This document shows, piece by piece, positions 33,522 through 42,704 of a stretch of DNA of 64,000 bases. This DNA comes from Arthrobacter sp. AL12 (GTDB lineage Bacteria > Actinomycetota > Actinomycetes > Actinomycetales > Micrococcaceae): NCBI RefSeq assembly GCF_029960645.1, contig NZ_JASBQY010000014.1, forward strand, positions 1 through 64,000, written 5' to 3'. Numbering within the stretch: the stretch's first letter is position 1; every line of letters begins with the position of its first letter. Both the position numbers and the translations under genes were made by a program. The notes beneath the pieces are model-generated. The model ran no database searches. It saw nothing but the letters and a program-made list of their open reading frames with translations, and was not told the DNA's origin.

Positions 33522-36500
33522 ATGGGGCTTTCCAACCGCGAGTACGTCGGACGTGCACTGGAGACTTTGGCGGCGGGCCTTGGCTCCTACATTGCGTCAG
33601 TTCTGGAGGGTGTTGCGCCCGGGATTTCGTGGCCCAAGCTCCTGGAGCACAAGGACGCCAGTGCTGGAAGAACGACGCAAAGTTACTCCGCCACTGATCT
33701 GAGCGTGCAGCTCCGCGTCATGACAGAACCCTTGGGCGCCCTTGGCTACCCCTTCAACCTGGCCCATGACGCCCGCAGCCACACCTCCGAGCTCCGACAG
33801 ATCCGCAACCTCTGGGCCCACAACGAGAGCTTCGATGACGCGGACACCTACCGCGCATTGGACACCGCCGGTCGGCTGGCCAAGCACCTCCAGCTAGATG
33901 GGGCATCCCAGGCACTCACTGCCCTGTTGGATGACTATAAGATCCGCGATGCAGGGGACGGCGCAAGGGAACCCGCCGACGTCGACGAGACCGGAATAGG
34001 TGACCCTGAAACTGGGGACGCGGAACAGTCCGGTGGGGCTGCTGCCGAAAATCCGGCGAAGCAACACGCGGTATCCGTCGAGATCACAGCCGCCGAAGCC
34101 CTCAGCTATCCCATGGTGCATAACGATTTCAGGTTCTTGCGCCAGGTGGTGATTACGAACCCGGGCACGGAAATCCGCGGCGCCGTGATTCGGGTTGAGG
34201 TGCTCGCCAGCGCTGGCCGGATCTCAGAAGACTTCCAGCAGTACATCGACCTGGCGGCCGGACAATCGATCGTCCTGGACGATCTGGACGTCCACGTCGC
34301 GGCGCAGACCATGTACGACTTGTCCGACAAGCAGCCGGGCCGGGTGGTGGTCACCGTCGAGTCCGGCGCGCCCGGCAGCGGAACCTCGGAAATCGGCCGG
34401 TCCGAAGCCCGGATCCAGCTCCTACCGGCTCAGCTCTGGATCGCCGGCAACGGCCTGGCGTCCTATGAGTTCCTGGCCGCCTTCGTCCAGCCCCATCACC
34501 CGGCCATCGGCAAGCTGGTCTCCGAGGCGGCGGATCTCTTGGCGGCGACGACCGGCAGCAGCAGCCTGGACGGGTACCTGGCCGACGCCGACCGCGTGGA
34601 TCAGATCGTCTTCGCCGTGGCCCAGGCGGCCAGCAACCGCGACATCCGCTACAGCATGCCTCCCGCCAGTTGGGGCCTGCAGGGCCAGCAGATCCGCACC
34701 CCCGCTCAAGTGCTGGAGGACCGACTCGGGACCTGTCTGGACACGACCGTCGTTATGGCTGCGGCCCTGGAATTCTGCGGCATCCGGCCCCAGCTCTGGA
34801 TCGTCGAAGGTCATGCCTTCCTCGGGTACTGGCGCGAGGAGCGAGCACTGGATACCGCGGCCTCAGACGACGTGGTGGAACTGGTCAGTCTGGTCCAGCG
34901 AGGCCTCATCGGTCTGATCGAGACCACCCTGCTCACGGGTAAACAGCCCATCACGCCGGCCCTGCTGCGTAAGGGACCGGAAGCGAACTACATCGAAGCG
35001 GGACAAGGGGACATTTATGCGGTCACAGATATCCGCCGTGCCCGCCTCGATGGTATCTACCCGTTGCCCGCCCGGACCACGTCGGCAACAGGGGACACGG
35101 TAGTCACGAACTACGTCCCAGAGGCCAAGTCAGTCCCTGTCCTCCCCGTGAAGCAGGGAAGGGCCTCGCGGACGGACGGGACCACCTCGGATGTTCCTCC
35201 ACGCGTTACCCAGTGGAAGAACGCACTGCTGGACCTCAGCCTGCGGAACCGCCTCATCAACTTCACGGACACGGCACGCTTCCCCTTAGCCGTTCCCGCT
35301 TCGTGGATCGGGGCCTTCGAGGACCTCATCAACAACGACACCCCCATCAGCCTGATTCCGTCCAACCAGATCAGCGCCGTCCATCAGGAACGCGGGATCC
35401 GCTTCGGCCGCGACCTCCCGCAAGACGAACTGATTGGCATGCTCAGCTCGAAGAAGGCCGTCTTCGCCGAGGTCACCGAAGAGGCTTACAACTCCAAAAT
35501 GCGCGGCCTGGCCTACAAGGCCAAGACCCAGATAGAAGAAACCGGCGCCAACAACCTGTACCTGGCCCTCGGCAGCCTGCTCTGGGAACTCGATGGCCGT
35601 ACCCTGCGCTCGCCACTTGTACTGGTCCCCGTCAACCTGACGTCGGCTGGAAAGAACGGGCTGTACCGCGTCACGCTGGACGAGGCAGGCCAATCCACGC
35701 CCAACTACTGCCTGCTCGAGAAGCTCGCCCAATCCCACGGACTCAGGATACCCGGGCTGGCTGCGCCAGCCGAAGACGGTTCCGGCATTGACCTGGACGC
35801 CGCGTTCGACGCCGTCCGGGAGGCAGTATCGGCCAAGGGCCTGGCGTTCCGGGTGGAGAACACCGTGGACCTGTCCATGCTCCAGTTTGCCAAGTTCAGG
35901 CTCTGGAAGGACCTGGACGAGAACTGGGAACAGTTCGCCACGAACAAGCTCGTGGACCATCTCATCAGCACCCCGACGGAAGTGTTCCAGGACCCGGTAA
36001 GCGTGACTGCCGACGTCGACCTCGACGCTCTTGCCGCACTGTGCCCGATCCCCGCGGACTCGTCACAGCTGCAGGCTGTGGCGTCGGCCGTCGCCGGCCA
36101 GACCTTCGTGCTCGAAGGACCTCCCGGTACCGGCAAGTCCCAGACGATTACCAACCTGCTCACCCGCGCAATCGTGGATGGCAAGCGGGTGCTCTTTGTG
36201 GCAGAAAAACGCGCCGCGCTGGACGTCGTCCAGAAGCGCCTCGCCGAAGTGGGGATGGCGCCATTTTCCCTGGACCTGCATGACAAGGGGAGCAAGCCGG
36301 CCGTGGTCCGCGCCCAGATCAAGAACGCGCTCGAGCTCAGTCTGGCCGCTGACACGCAGCAGCTGGACACCGCAGCCACAGATCTGGCGGCCGCTCGCCG
36401 GACGTTGGTCCGCTACGCCGCCCGGCTGCACGAGGAAAACGGCGCGAAGCTGTCAATGTACAGCGCCCGGACCAAGGCGCTCACCTTTGAGCCTGATGAT

Positions 36501-39500
36501 CCGGCCCTGAATCTGGGCGCGGGGTTTGCGGCGTCCGCCAATGACACTGTTCTGGAGCCACTCCGCGCCCTGTTCCGTGAGCTGCCGGAATTCACCGATC
36601 GGGCACGGCCCGCGGCGGACCACCCCTGGCGGTTTGTCGGGCGCCCGGTCACCGATGCCCAAGCCAATCAGCTGCTCACTGTCGGGCGCCGTATCGATGC
36701 AGCGCTCGACGCCGTTCGTTCCGTTGCCGGTCTTGACGCCGTCCTGCGGTCCGCCAAGCAGCCGTCCGACGTCGAGACGCTCGCTGCCCTCCTGGCAGAC
36801 CGGACCGTCCCCGTAGAAACGTTGGATGTGATCCGGTCGGGCGAATGGTCCACAGGCGCCCGGAACTTGGAGCAGCTGGTGACGGCCTTCGCCGCTGTCA
36901 ACCACCCCGGCCTGGACAAGGTTGCGCCGGAGGCCATGGAGCTTCCCCTGCAGGAAATCCAAGGGCGGGCGCAGCAGGCGGCCGCCAGCGGTTTCTTCGG
37001 GCGCAAGAAGCGTCTGCGCGTCGTTGCTGCAGAGCTGGACACCGTGGTTCACACTGGCGCCGAGATCCGGCCCAAGGAGCTCGTACCCCTGCTGGCGAAC
37101 CTGGTCGCAGCGCAGCACCAGGTCCTTCAGCTGCGGGCCGAAACCGAGTCTGTTCCCGGCGTCGGCGTCCTGCACGCCTGGAACCCCCTCACAGCGGCTG
37201 ACCAGGAGGCGTTGAACCGCCGGCTGGGGTGGCTGCGGTGGGCCGCGCAGGCCGTGCACCCCACCGTCACCGATGACGGTCCGACCTTCCAAACTGCCCT
37301 GCGCGACTTCCTTGAGCGGGGACCGGCGGTCCACGGGAACCTGATCGGCTGGCTCCGCGAACTCGCGGCGGCCTGGGACGCGTTTGCTGCGGATGCCGCC
37401 GTCGACGCTGCAGAACTCACGCGGTGGACAGGAGACCAGGGTCTTCTGGGCGTCTGGCTCCTGACCCGGACCGCTCGGGTGCTGGATGGCGCAGGGTCGC
37501 TGCCTCTCCAGCGGTGGCGTGAGCTCCTCGCCCACGTTGAGCCGCTCCGTGGCGTTGGACTCAGCGAAGTCCGCGCGGCTATTCTCGACGGTTCACTCGA
37601 CGCCGATGACGCCGCGACGGCATTCGAACGCGGCCTCGCCGAAAGCTCGTTGGTGGAGCGGCAGGCAGCGACGGGTTTGCAGGACTTCGATGTCCAGGCG
37701 CACGAGCGGACCATCGAGAGGTTCACTAGCCGGGCCACTGCCGTACGGGAGCTCCTGAAGCGCAACCTGGCAGCCGGCGTCGTCGGCTCACGGAAGGTCT
37801 CGGCGTCGTCGAACTCCGGCCGGATGGGGGAGCTGCAACGCGAGTTGAACCGCCAAAGGGGAGGCCGCACGGTCCGCAAACTCATGGAGGGCTACGCCGA
37901 CCTCATCACGCAGATCATGCCCTGCACCCTTGTGAGCCCAGATTCGGTGGCGCGGTTCTTCCCGGCAAAGGCGGACCTCTTCGACATCGTCGTGTTCGAC
38001 GAGGCTTCCCAGATCCGCGTGGCGGACGCCGTCGGCGCCATGGGCCGCGGTGCCTCCGTGGTGGTGGTGGGGGACAGCAAGCAGATGCCCCCGACGTCGT
38101 TCGCGGAGTCATCCGGGGACTCGCTGGACGATCTGGAGACCGATGCCACTGCCGTGGAGGACATGGAATCCATCCTTTCCGAGTGTGTGGAGGCGAGGGT
38201 GCCCCGGCAATGGCTGTCCTGGCATTATCGGAGCCAGGACGAATCCCTGATCGCCTTCAGCAACCAGCAGTACTACGACAGCAAGCTCTCGTCCTTCCCC
38301 GGGCCGTCCCACGGGGCTCCCGACGCCGGGCTCCGCGGCCACGGCGTCAACTTCGTCAGGGTCGACGGGCAGTTCCACCGCTCCGGACCTTCGAAGGTAT
38401 TGCGGACCAATCCCATCGAAGCGAAGGCAATCGTCGAGGAAGTGCAACGGCGATTCGGGGCCGGCGACAGCTCACCGTCCGTCGGCGTCGTGACCTTCAA
38501 CCTTCAGCAGCGCGCGCTGATCGAGGGCCTGTTGCGGGACACCGACGATCCCCGGATCATCAAGGCACTCGATGAGGACCCGGAAGGGCTCTTCGTCAAG
38601 AACCTCGAAAACGTCCAGGGTGACGAGCGCGACGTCATCCTCTTCTCCACCGGCTTCAGCAAGAACGACAAGGGCTACCTGCCGCTGAACTTCGGTCCGC
38701 TGAACCGTGCCGGTGGTGAGCGGAGGCTCAACGTCGCAGTGACCCGGGCCCGGCGGCAGGTGATTGTCTTCTCCAGCTTCAGCCCGTCCGAACTTCGTGC
38801 CGAGGAGACAAGTTCTGTCGGGATCAAGCACCTTCGCACATACCTGGACCTTGCCGAGCAGGGGACCGGTGCGCTGCCCTATGACGGCCGGCGAAGCCTC
38901 GCCGTGGACCTGCACCGCGAGGAAATCGCTGACGCGCTGCGCGACCGCGGCTTTACCGTCGCTACCGACGTTGGACTGTCTGATTTCAAGGTTGACATCA
39001 GCGTCGCCTCTCCGGACGCGCCGGGACGGCCGCTGATGGCTGTCCTCCTGGACAGCCCCGTGTGGGCGGCGCGCCGTACCGCGGGCGACCGCGACGGGCT
39101 GCCGGGCGACGTTCTGACCCGCATGATGCAGTGGCCCGCCGTGCAGCGGGTCTGGCTGCCCGCCTGGCTCGGTGGCCGCGATGCCGTGCTGGACAAGCTT
39201 GAGAAGGCGTTCGCTGCCGTCGGCTCGGGATTGGCGTGTCCGGACGCAGAGCCTGCTCCGTCCGCGGGAACCGAGGTCTTGCACGACGAGTCGGCCGTTT
39301 CCCTTCCCGGAGTCGCTTTGACCAGCCCGCTGCCACCGGCATTCACGGCGGTCCCCGTTGACCCGCCGGCCCCGTTGCTTGCTCCGGCGGGCGGTGGGCC
39401 CGGATCTGCGACGGCTGTCGTCGAGCGTGATCGTCCCGGGTACGAGCCGTGGACCGTCCGTCGCCTCGGCAGCAGGGACGTCCTGGACGACCTGCCTTCC

Positions 39501-39983
39501 CGGCGGTCCGTGCTCGCCGTACGTGAAGCCCTCCGAACCATCGTTGACGCGGAGGGTCCGATTCATCAGGAGCGGCTGGCCAGGCTGGTCTGCCTGGCCT
39601 TCGACCTCAAGAAGATGCATCCGGACCGGGGCAACTCCGTCCTGGATGCTTTGGATTCATCCGTTCACCGTTGCGATCGGGACGGATTTATCTGGGACGC
39701 GGCGGTTGACCGCGATGCCTGGACGGAGTTTCGACCGAATGGGCCGGACACTGACCGGAAGCCGGAGCACATCAGCGTGGTTGAACTCCGGAACGCGATG
39801 GTCGAAATCGTCCGGCTATCCGGCGGAATCTCGATCAGCGAGCTGCACCGGGAAACGATCAGGCTGTTTGGCGGGAAGCGAAGGACGGCTGGCATTACCG
39901 CACGGCTGAACGCGGGCCTACAGTACGGCGTCGATACCAAGCGGCTTGAGCTGCGCGGCGATGTGGTGCACCTGGCTGGTTAG
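33522..39983 (+). CDS. Giant HEPN-transglutaminase-DUF4011 SF1 helicase with nuclease domain
   Basis: A 2153-residue multidomain protein; start ATG after GGGGGAACACAA. Residues 5-115 form a Swt1-type HEPN domain (YVGRALETLAAGLGSYI, then RQIRNLWAHN, where the RxxxxH-like motif sits). Around 395-450 is a transglutaminase-like core with Cys in LEDRLGTCLDTTVV and His in VEGHAFLGYW. DUF4011 follows near 550 (NALLDLSLRNRLINF). The split SF1 helicase has GPPGTGKSQTI near 865, FDEASQIRVADA near 1492, GDSKQMPPTSF near 1515, SWHYRSQDESL near 1565 and AVTRARRQVIV near 1745. A PD-(D/E)xK-like domain (DVGLSDFKVDISV) lies at about 1795-1890 and a DUF3320-like tail near 1990-2040. Such helicases occur in defence islands. 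HEPN suggests RNA cleavage (inference). Confidence 0.82.
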   Translation: MGLSNREYVGRALETLAAGLGSYIASVLEGVAPGISWPKLLEHKDASAGRTTQSYSATDLSVQLRVMTEPLGALGYPFNLAHDARSHTSELRQIRNLWAHNESFDDADTYRALDTAGRLAKHLQLDGASQALTALLDDYKIRDAGDGAREPADVDETGIGDPETGDAEQSGGAAAENPAKQHAVSVEITAAEALSYPMVHNDFRFLRQVVITNPGTEIRGAVIRVEVLASAGRISEDFQQYIDLAAGQSIVLDDLDVHVAAQTMYDLSDKQPGRVVVTVESGAPGSGTSEIGRSEARIQLLPAQLWIAGNGLASYEFLAAFVQPHHPAIGKLVSEAADLLAATTGSSSLDGYLADADRVDQIVFAVAQAASNRDIRYSMPPASWGLQGQQIRTPAQVLEDRLGTCLDTTVVMAAALEFCGIRPQLWIVEGHAFLGYWREERALDTAASDDVVELVSLVQRGLIGLIETTLLTGKQPITPALLRKGPEANYIEAGQGDIYAVTDIRRARLDGIYPLPARTTSATGDTVVTNYVPEAKSVPVLPVKQGRASRTDGTTSDVPPRVTQWKNALLDLSLRNRLINFTDTARFPLAVPASWIGAFEDLINNDTPISLIPSNQISAVHQERGIRFGRDLPQDELIGMLSSKKAVFAEVTEEAYNSKMRGLAYKAKTQIEETGANNLYLALGSLLWELDGRTLRSPLVLVPVNLTSAGKNGLYRVTLDEAGQSTPNYCLLEKLAQSHGLRIPGLAAPAEDGSGIDLDAAFDAVREAVSAKGLAFRVENTVDLSMLQFAKFRLWKDLDENWEQFATNKLVDHLISTPTEVFQDPVSVTADVDLDALAALCPIPADSSQLQAVASAVAGQTFVLEGPPGTGKSQTITNLLTRAIVDGKRVLFVAEKRAALDVVQKRLAEVGMAPFSLDLHDKGSKPAVVRAQIKNALELSLAADTQQLDTAATDLAAARRTLVRYAARLHEENGAKLSMYSARTKALTFEPDDPALNLGAGFAASANDTVLEPLRALFRELPEFTDRARPAADHPWRFVGRPVTDAQANQLLTVGRRIDAALDAVRSVAGLDAVLRSAKQPSDVETLAALLADRTVPVETLDVIRSGEWSTGARNLEQLVTAFAAVNHPGLDKVAPEAMELPLQEIQGRAQQAAASGFFGRKKRLRVVAAELDTVVHTGAEIRPKELVPLLANLVAAQHQVLQLRAETESVPGVGVLHAWNPLTAADQEALNRRLGWLRWAAQAVHPTVTDDGPTFQTALRDFLERGPAVHGNLIGWLRELAAAWDAFAADAAVDAAELTRWTGDQGLLGVWLLTRTARVLDGAGSLPLQRWRELLAHVEPLRGVGLSEVRAAILDGSLDADDAATAFERGLAESSLVERQAATGLQDFDVQAHERTIERFTSRATAVRELLKRNLAAGVVGSRKVSASSNSGRMGELQRELNRQRGGRTVRKLMEGYADLITQIMPCTLVSPDSVARFFPAKADLFDIVVFDEASQIRVADAVGAMGRGASVVVVGDSKQMPPTSFAESSGDSLDDLETDATAVEDMESILSECVEARVPRQWLSWHYRSQDESLIAFSNQQYYDSKLSSFPGPSHGAPDAGLRGHGVNFVRVDGQFHRSGPSKVLRTNPIEAKAIVEEVQRRFGAGDSSPSVGVVTFNLQQRALIEGLLRDTDDPRIIKALDEDPEGLFVKNLENVQGDERDVILFSTGFSKNDKGYLPLNFGPLNRAGGERRLNVAVTRARRQVIVFSSFSPSELRAEETSSVGIKHLRTYLDLAEQGTGALPYDGRRSLAVDLHREEIADALRDRGFTVATDVGLSDFKVDISVASPDAPGRPLMAVLLDSPVWAARRTAGDRDGLPGDVLTRMMQWPAVQRVWLPAWLGGRDAVLDKLEKAFAAVGSGLACPDAEPAPSAGTEVLHDESAVSLPGVALTSPLPPAFTAVPVDPPAPLLAPAGGGPGSATAVVERDRPGYEPWTVRRLGSRDVLDDLPSRRSVLAVREALRTIVDAEGPIHQERLARLVCLAFDLKKMHPDRGNSVLDALDSSVHRCDRDGFIWDAAVDRDAWTEFRPNGPDTDRKPEHISVVELRNAMVEIVRLSGGISISELHRETIRLFGGKRRTAGITARLNAGLQYGVDTKRLELRGDVVHLAG

Positions 39984-40000
39984 CAGCAGTATCGCCGGAA

Positions 40001-41269
40001 TCAGCGGACGTCTACGGCCTTCGGGTCCGCAGGCTCCGCCGAAGTCGGCGCAGTCATGTCTTTTGTGGTCGACCGCTGGGCCTCGATTTGGCTCGCTGCC
40101 CGGATCACAGCGTCACCGCTAACCTTTGCGATACCAACTGGCACGGCCTTTGCAACCGACGAAACCGCCGTCGTCGTGGTTTTGGCCAAATCGGACAAGG
40201 ACTTCCGCCACGTCTCTCGCTCGACCTCTCCTTGGCCCAGGCCATCCAGCCCATAAATCTCCGCAAAGGTGCCGATCAGTCTGCTGGCGCTTTCAGCGGA
40301 GTCCAGCAGCGAACGGCTCTTCTGTGGGCTTCGAAGACGATTGAAGTCGCTGACGTTGGCGGCCGATGTCAGCGCATCCACCAAGGACTGCAGCCGGTTC
40401 GCAGCGGCGTCGTTCCGCTTGGTTGCAGAGACCTGGATGGATGCGGCGTGTGCCTCGACCGCCTCGGGGTCGTGTTGGCGCAGATGAACAAGCTCAAGCG
40501 TCTCGAGACGCTGCTGATTCGCTTGGCAAGCAGCAAGAATCACGAGCCATGAACGCAGCTCGTTGTCCGCAAGGGTCTCGGCAGCGTTCACCTTATCGGC
40601 AAAGGAACGCGCCTTCAGAGATTGCGTCAGGGTCTCTATCTGGGCCAGCGCGTGTGAACTCGCCTGTGCAAGGGCCGTGGCATGACCTGCGACCTGAGAC
40701 CAGGCAGTGTCAGTGATCTTGCCGGTCTCCTTATACAGCTCGAATGCACGGAGGAGCACCTGCGTGAGGCCCTGGATGTCGCCCAGTGCCTTGGCGCGGT
40801 TATCTTCAAGAAGGCGATCCAACTTGACGTCCATAGCCCGCGCCAGATCCTCGAGCTGCGCGACGGCACTTTGAAGAGCCATCGTCGCAGTGAGCGTTGC
40901 GAGGTTCGACATGACCAGCGGGTTCATGCCGCCCGTGGTGAACTGGGCGAACGAATCGATTTGCCCCTTCGCTCCCCGGAAGGCGCCGCTGAACGTGCCC
41001 CCGGGGGAAACGTTGAAGTTTGCCAGCTCTATGAGCCTCTGACGGGACTCCGGGGTGAGCTGCACCCAGCTGCCGTCCAGCGCCGAGACGACCGCCCCGA
41101 TGCCCGTGGCCTGCGCTACGAGGTCGACTGTCCCTCTGCCCGCCTTCTGTACCTGCTCAGCGTCAACATCCAACCGCGAAAGGAGGGTGCTGATCAGGTC
41201 TGGGTCTCCCACGAGAACAGCGTTGTTCTCGGAGACGCGGATACCGACTTCGTTACTTGATTCGATCAC
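40001..41269 (-). CDS. Unknown helical protein at the island edge
   Basis: A 422-residue protein with a GTG start and no strong ribosome-binding site. I do not recognise the family. Visible features are an N-terminal region with a short hydrophobic Gly/Ala segment (QATGIGAVVSALDG), and a long, mostly helical, Leu/Ala/Gln-rich middle (about 120-300) that could form coiled coils. There is a Gly-rich amphipathic stretch (GTFSGAFRGAKG), and a polar C-terminus. No signal peptide or catalytic motif is seen. It is convergent with the giant helicase gene, with 17 bases between stops, and may belong to the same defence cargo. Confidence 0.6.
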   Translation of the reverse strand: MIESSNEVGIRVSENNAVLVGDPDLISTLLSRLDVDAEQVQKAGRGTVDLVAQATGIGAVVSALDGSWVQLTPESRQRLIELANFNVSPGGTFSGAFRGAKGQIDSFAQFTTGGMNPLVMSNLATLTATMALQSAVAQLEDLARAMDVKLDRLLEDNRAKALGDIQGLTQVLLRAFELYKETGKITDTAWSQVAGHATALAQASSHALAQIETLTQSLKARSFADKVNAAETLADNELRSWLVILAACQANQQRLETLELVHLRQHDPEAVEAHAASIQVSATKRNDAAANRLQSLVDALTSAANVSDFNRLRSPQKSRSLLDSAESASRLIGTFAEIYGLDGLGQGEVERETWRKSLSDLAKTTTTAVSSVAKAVPVGIAKVSGDAVIRAASQIEAQRSTTKDMTAPTSAEPADPKAVDVR

Positions 41270-41391
41270 AGCAGGATTCTGCCACAGGGGTAGTTGTCGA
41301 CGTGGACCCCGTGCTTGGGACTTCAGGGTGTGTTCACTCTTCGGCGAGCCCGCGGCGTTGTTTGCACTCGATCCGGTCGGTCGGCAGCACC

Positions 41392-41526
41392 ATGGCGGTT
41401 ATGGCGGCCACCCTGGAGGACTTTCAGAAGCTAAACTCCATCGGCGACACCGTTGCCGGAGATTCCTACACCGTCATCTCCACGGTCTACGACGAGGTGG
41501 TCATTCCCTTCAACAGCCAGTTCCTT
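41392..41526 (+). pseudogene. Triacylglycerol lipase fragment
   Basis: About 45 codons (DFQKLNSIGDTVAGDSYTV, then STVYDEVVIPFNSQFL) match the block around the catalytic Asp of actinobacterial secreted lipases, where xxYDEVVTPYxSQFL is conserved. The catalytic Ser block upstream and the His block downstream are absent. The fragment passes within a few bases into an alcohol dehydrogenase tail in another frame. Confidence 0.6.
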
Positions 41527-41623
41527 CACCGGCAGGATCGCGCTGGAAGACCTCGTGGAGCAGGGCTTCGACACGCTCATCAACCACAAGGACACGGCCG
41601 TGAAGGTGCTGGTGCATCCCTAG
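41525..41623 (+). pseudogene. Zinc alcohol dehydrogenase C-terminal fragment
   Basis: In the frame beginning at 41525, FTGRIALEDLVEQGFDTLIN followed by HKDTAVKVLVHP and TAG reads as the last 32 residues of a medium-chain alcohol dehydrogenase, where a basic-Ile-x-Leu-x-x-Leu helix and a KVLV strand end the protein. No other part of the gene is present. The join with the lipase fragment is at 41521-41527. Confidence 0.6.
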
Positions 41624-42001
41624 GGGGGGCCAAGAAGCTGGCGTCACCTCCCTGGGCGCACGAGCGTGACCCACGGATGCCACAGCATCGGGGTAAGGGT
41701 GATGAGGGATGCTGCGACGACCAGCCACGGCTCCGTGCGGCCAACCAGCGCCATAAGCGGCAGAGGGTCGCAGATGCCGTCCTTGACGGTCACGGCGTAG
41801 GCGCCCAGTAGCGGACGGTCAAAGCTCATCCGATCCAGGTCCGCCTCGGTCAGCGGGCCTGCGAACCTCTGGTTAACGTCGCGCAGTCGACCGGATGGTG
41901 GACCCCGTCACCTCGAACCGGCGGGCAGTTACTCCTCGGAGGCACGAGTCTTCAAGACCCCGGCGGCCTTTCCGCGGGATTTTGCGTAGCGCCAGTGCAA
42001 G
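41624..42001. other. Gap with a minus-strand fragment of uncertain nature
   Basis: About 380 bases. The minus strand contains a 61-codon frame at 41644-41829. Its readable sequence extends upstream without a start (QRFAGPLTEADLDRMSFDRP) and includes one hydrophobic helix (EPWLVVAASLITLTPMLW). It may be a remnant of a membrane protein. I could not assign it. Confidence 0.35.
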
Positions 42002-42571
42002 TCAGGGGAGAGGCTGCCGCTCGCCGACGCTCAGGGCAGCCTCCGGTGCGCCGTAGCCCAGCCGTCGTCGTTCCAGCCTTTCCTGCTGGCGCGGCGACGG
42101 AATCCCGGCACCCTTGGCGCGGTTGCACCTGGCGCAGGCGGCAACAAAGTTTTGCAGGCTGGTGGACCCGCCCTTGGACCACGGATAGAAGTGGTCGCCT
42201 TGCTCAGCAGGCCGGGGACAACAACGGCCGAAACCTGATTCCATCTCGCACTGGCCGCCGGCACGCGCCATTCCTTCCCGGCGCTGTTGGCGGGTGAAGC
42301 GCCGCGCCGGATCCCGGCGTCGGACGTCCCGGGCGTTGATGACGCCCCCGATAATTGTGAGGACGATGGCGAACAGGCCAGGCAGCATCACCGCAGCCAC
42401 GGCGCCGTCGACCATCCCGCGGAATACCTCTGACACAGTGGACGTGTTGGTGCCGGCGCTCCCTTTCGGCATGAGGCCCACAGCAAACGACACGGCCAAC
42501 CACATCATCGTGGCTGCGGCTGCCAGCCGAAGGCCCACGCGGGTCCAGTAAATGCGCTTCAGGTCCATCAT
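42002..42571 (-). CDS. Membrane-anchored HNH endonuclease
   Basis: A 189-residue protein beginning at the ATG after GGGGGCAACTCA; the upstream extension is rejected. Two membrane helices (LRLAAAATMMWLAVSFAVGL and VAAVMLPGLFAIVLTIIGGV) come first, then a basic loop. A C-terminal HNH domain at about 115-175 follows, with zinc-type Cys pairs (CEMESGFGRCC, CARC), GDHFYPWSKGGSTS and LQNFVAACARCNRAKG. The latter two carry the H-N-N residues. HNH domains cut DNA in restriction, mobile-intron and phage enzymes. Membrane anchoring is uncommon and suggests action on incoming DNA or a role in the envelope. It lies just outside the presumed right edge of the defence island. Confidence 0.75.
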   Translation of the reverse strand: MMDLKRIYWTRVGLRLAAAATMMWLAVSFAVGLMPKGSAGTNTSTVSEVFRGMVDGAVAAVMLPGLFAIVLTIIGGVINARDVRRRDPARRFTRQQRREGMARAGGQCEMESGFGRCCPRPAEQGDHFYPWSKGGSTSLQNFVAACARCNRAKGAGIPSPRQQERLERRRLGYGAPEAALSVGERQPLP

Positions 42572-42704
42572 TGAGTTGCCCCCATCATCCTCAGCTCCGG
42601 CAAAGCTGCTGCCCTGGCAGGGCCAGGGAGATCCTATAGCCGGTTCAACGCTGAAGGCTGCCGACAGGCTCAACGGTCAGGGCATCGCCTGCCGTTCGCC
42701 GGCC

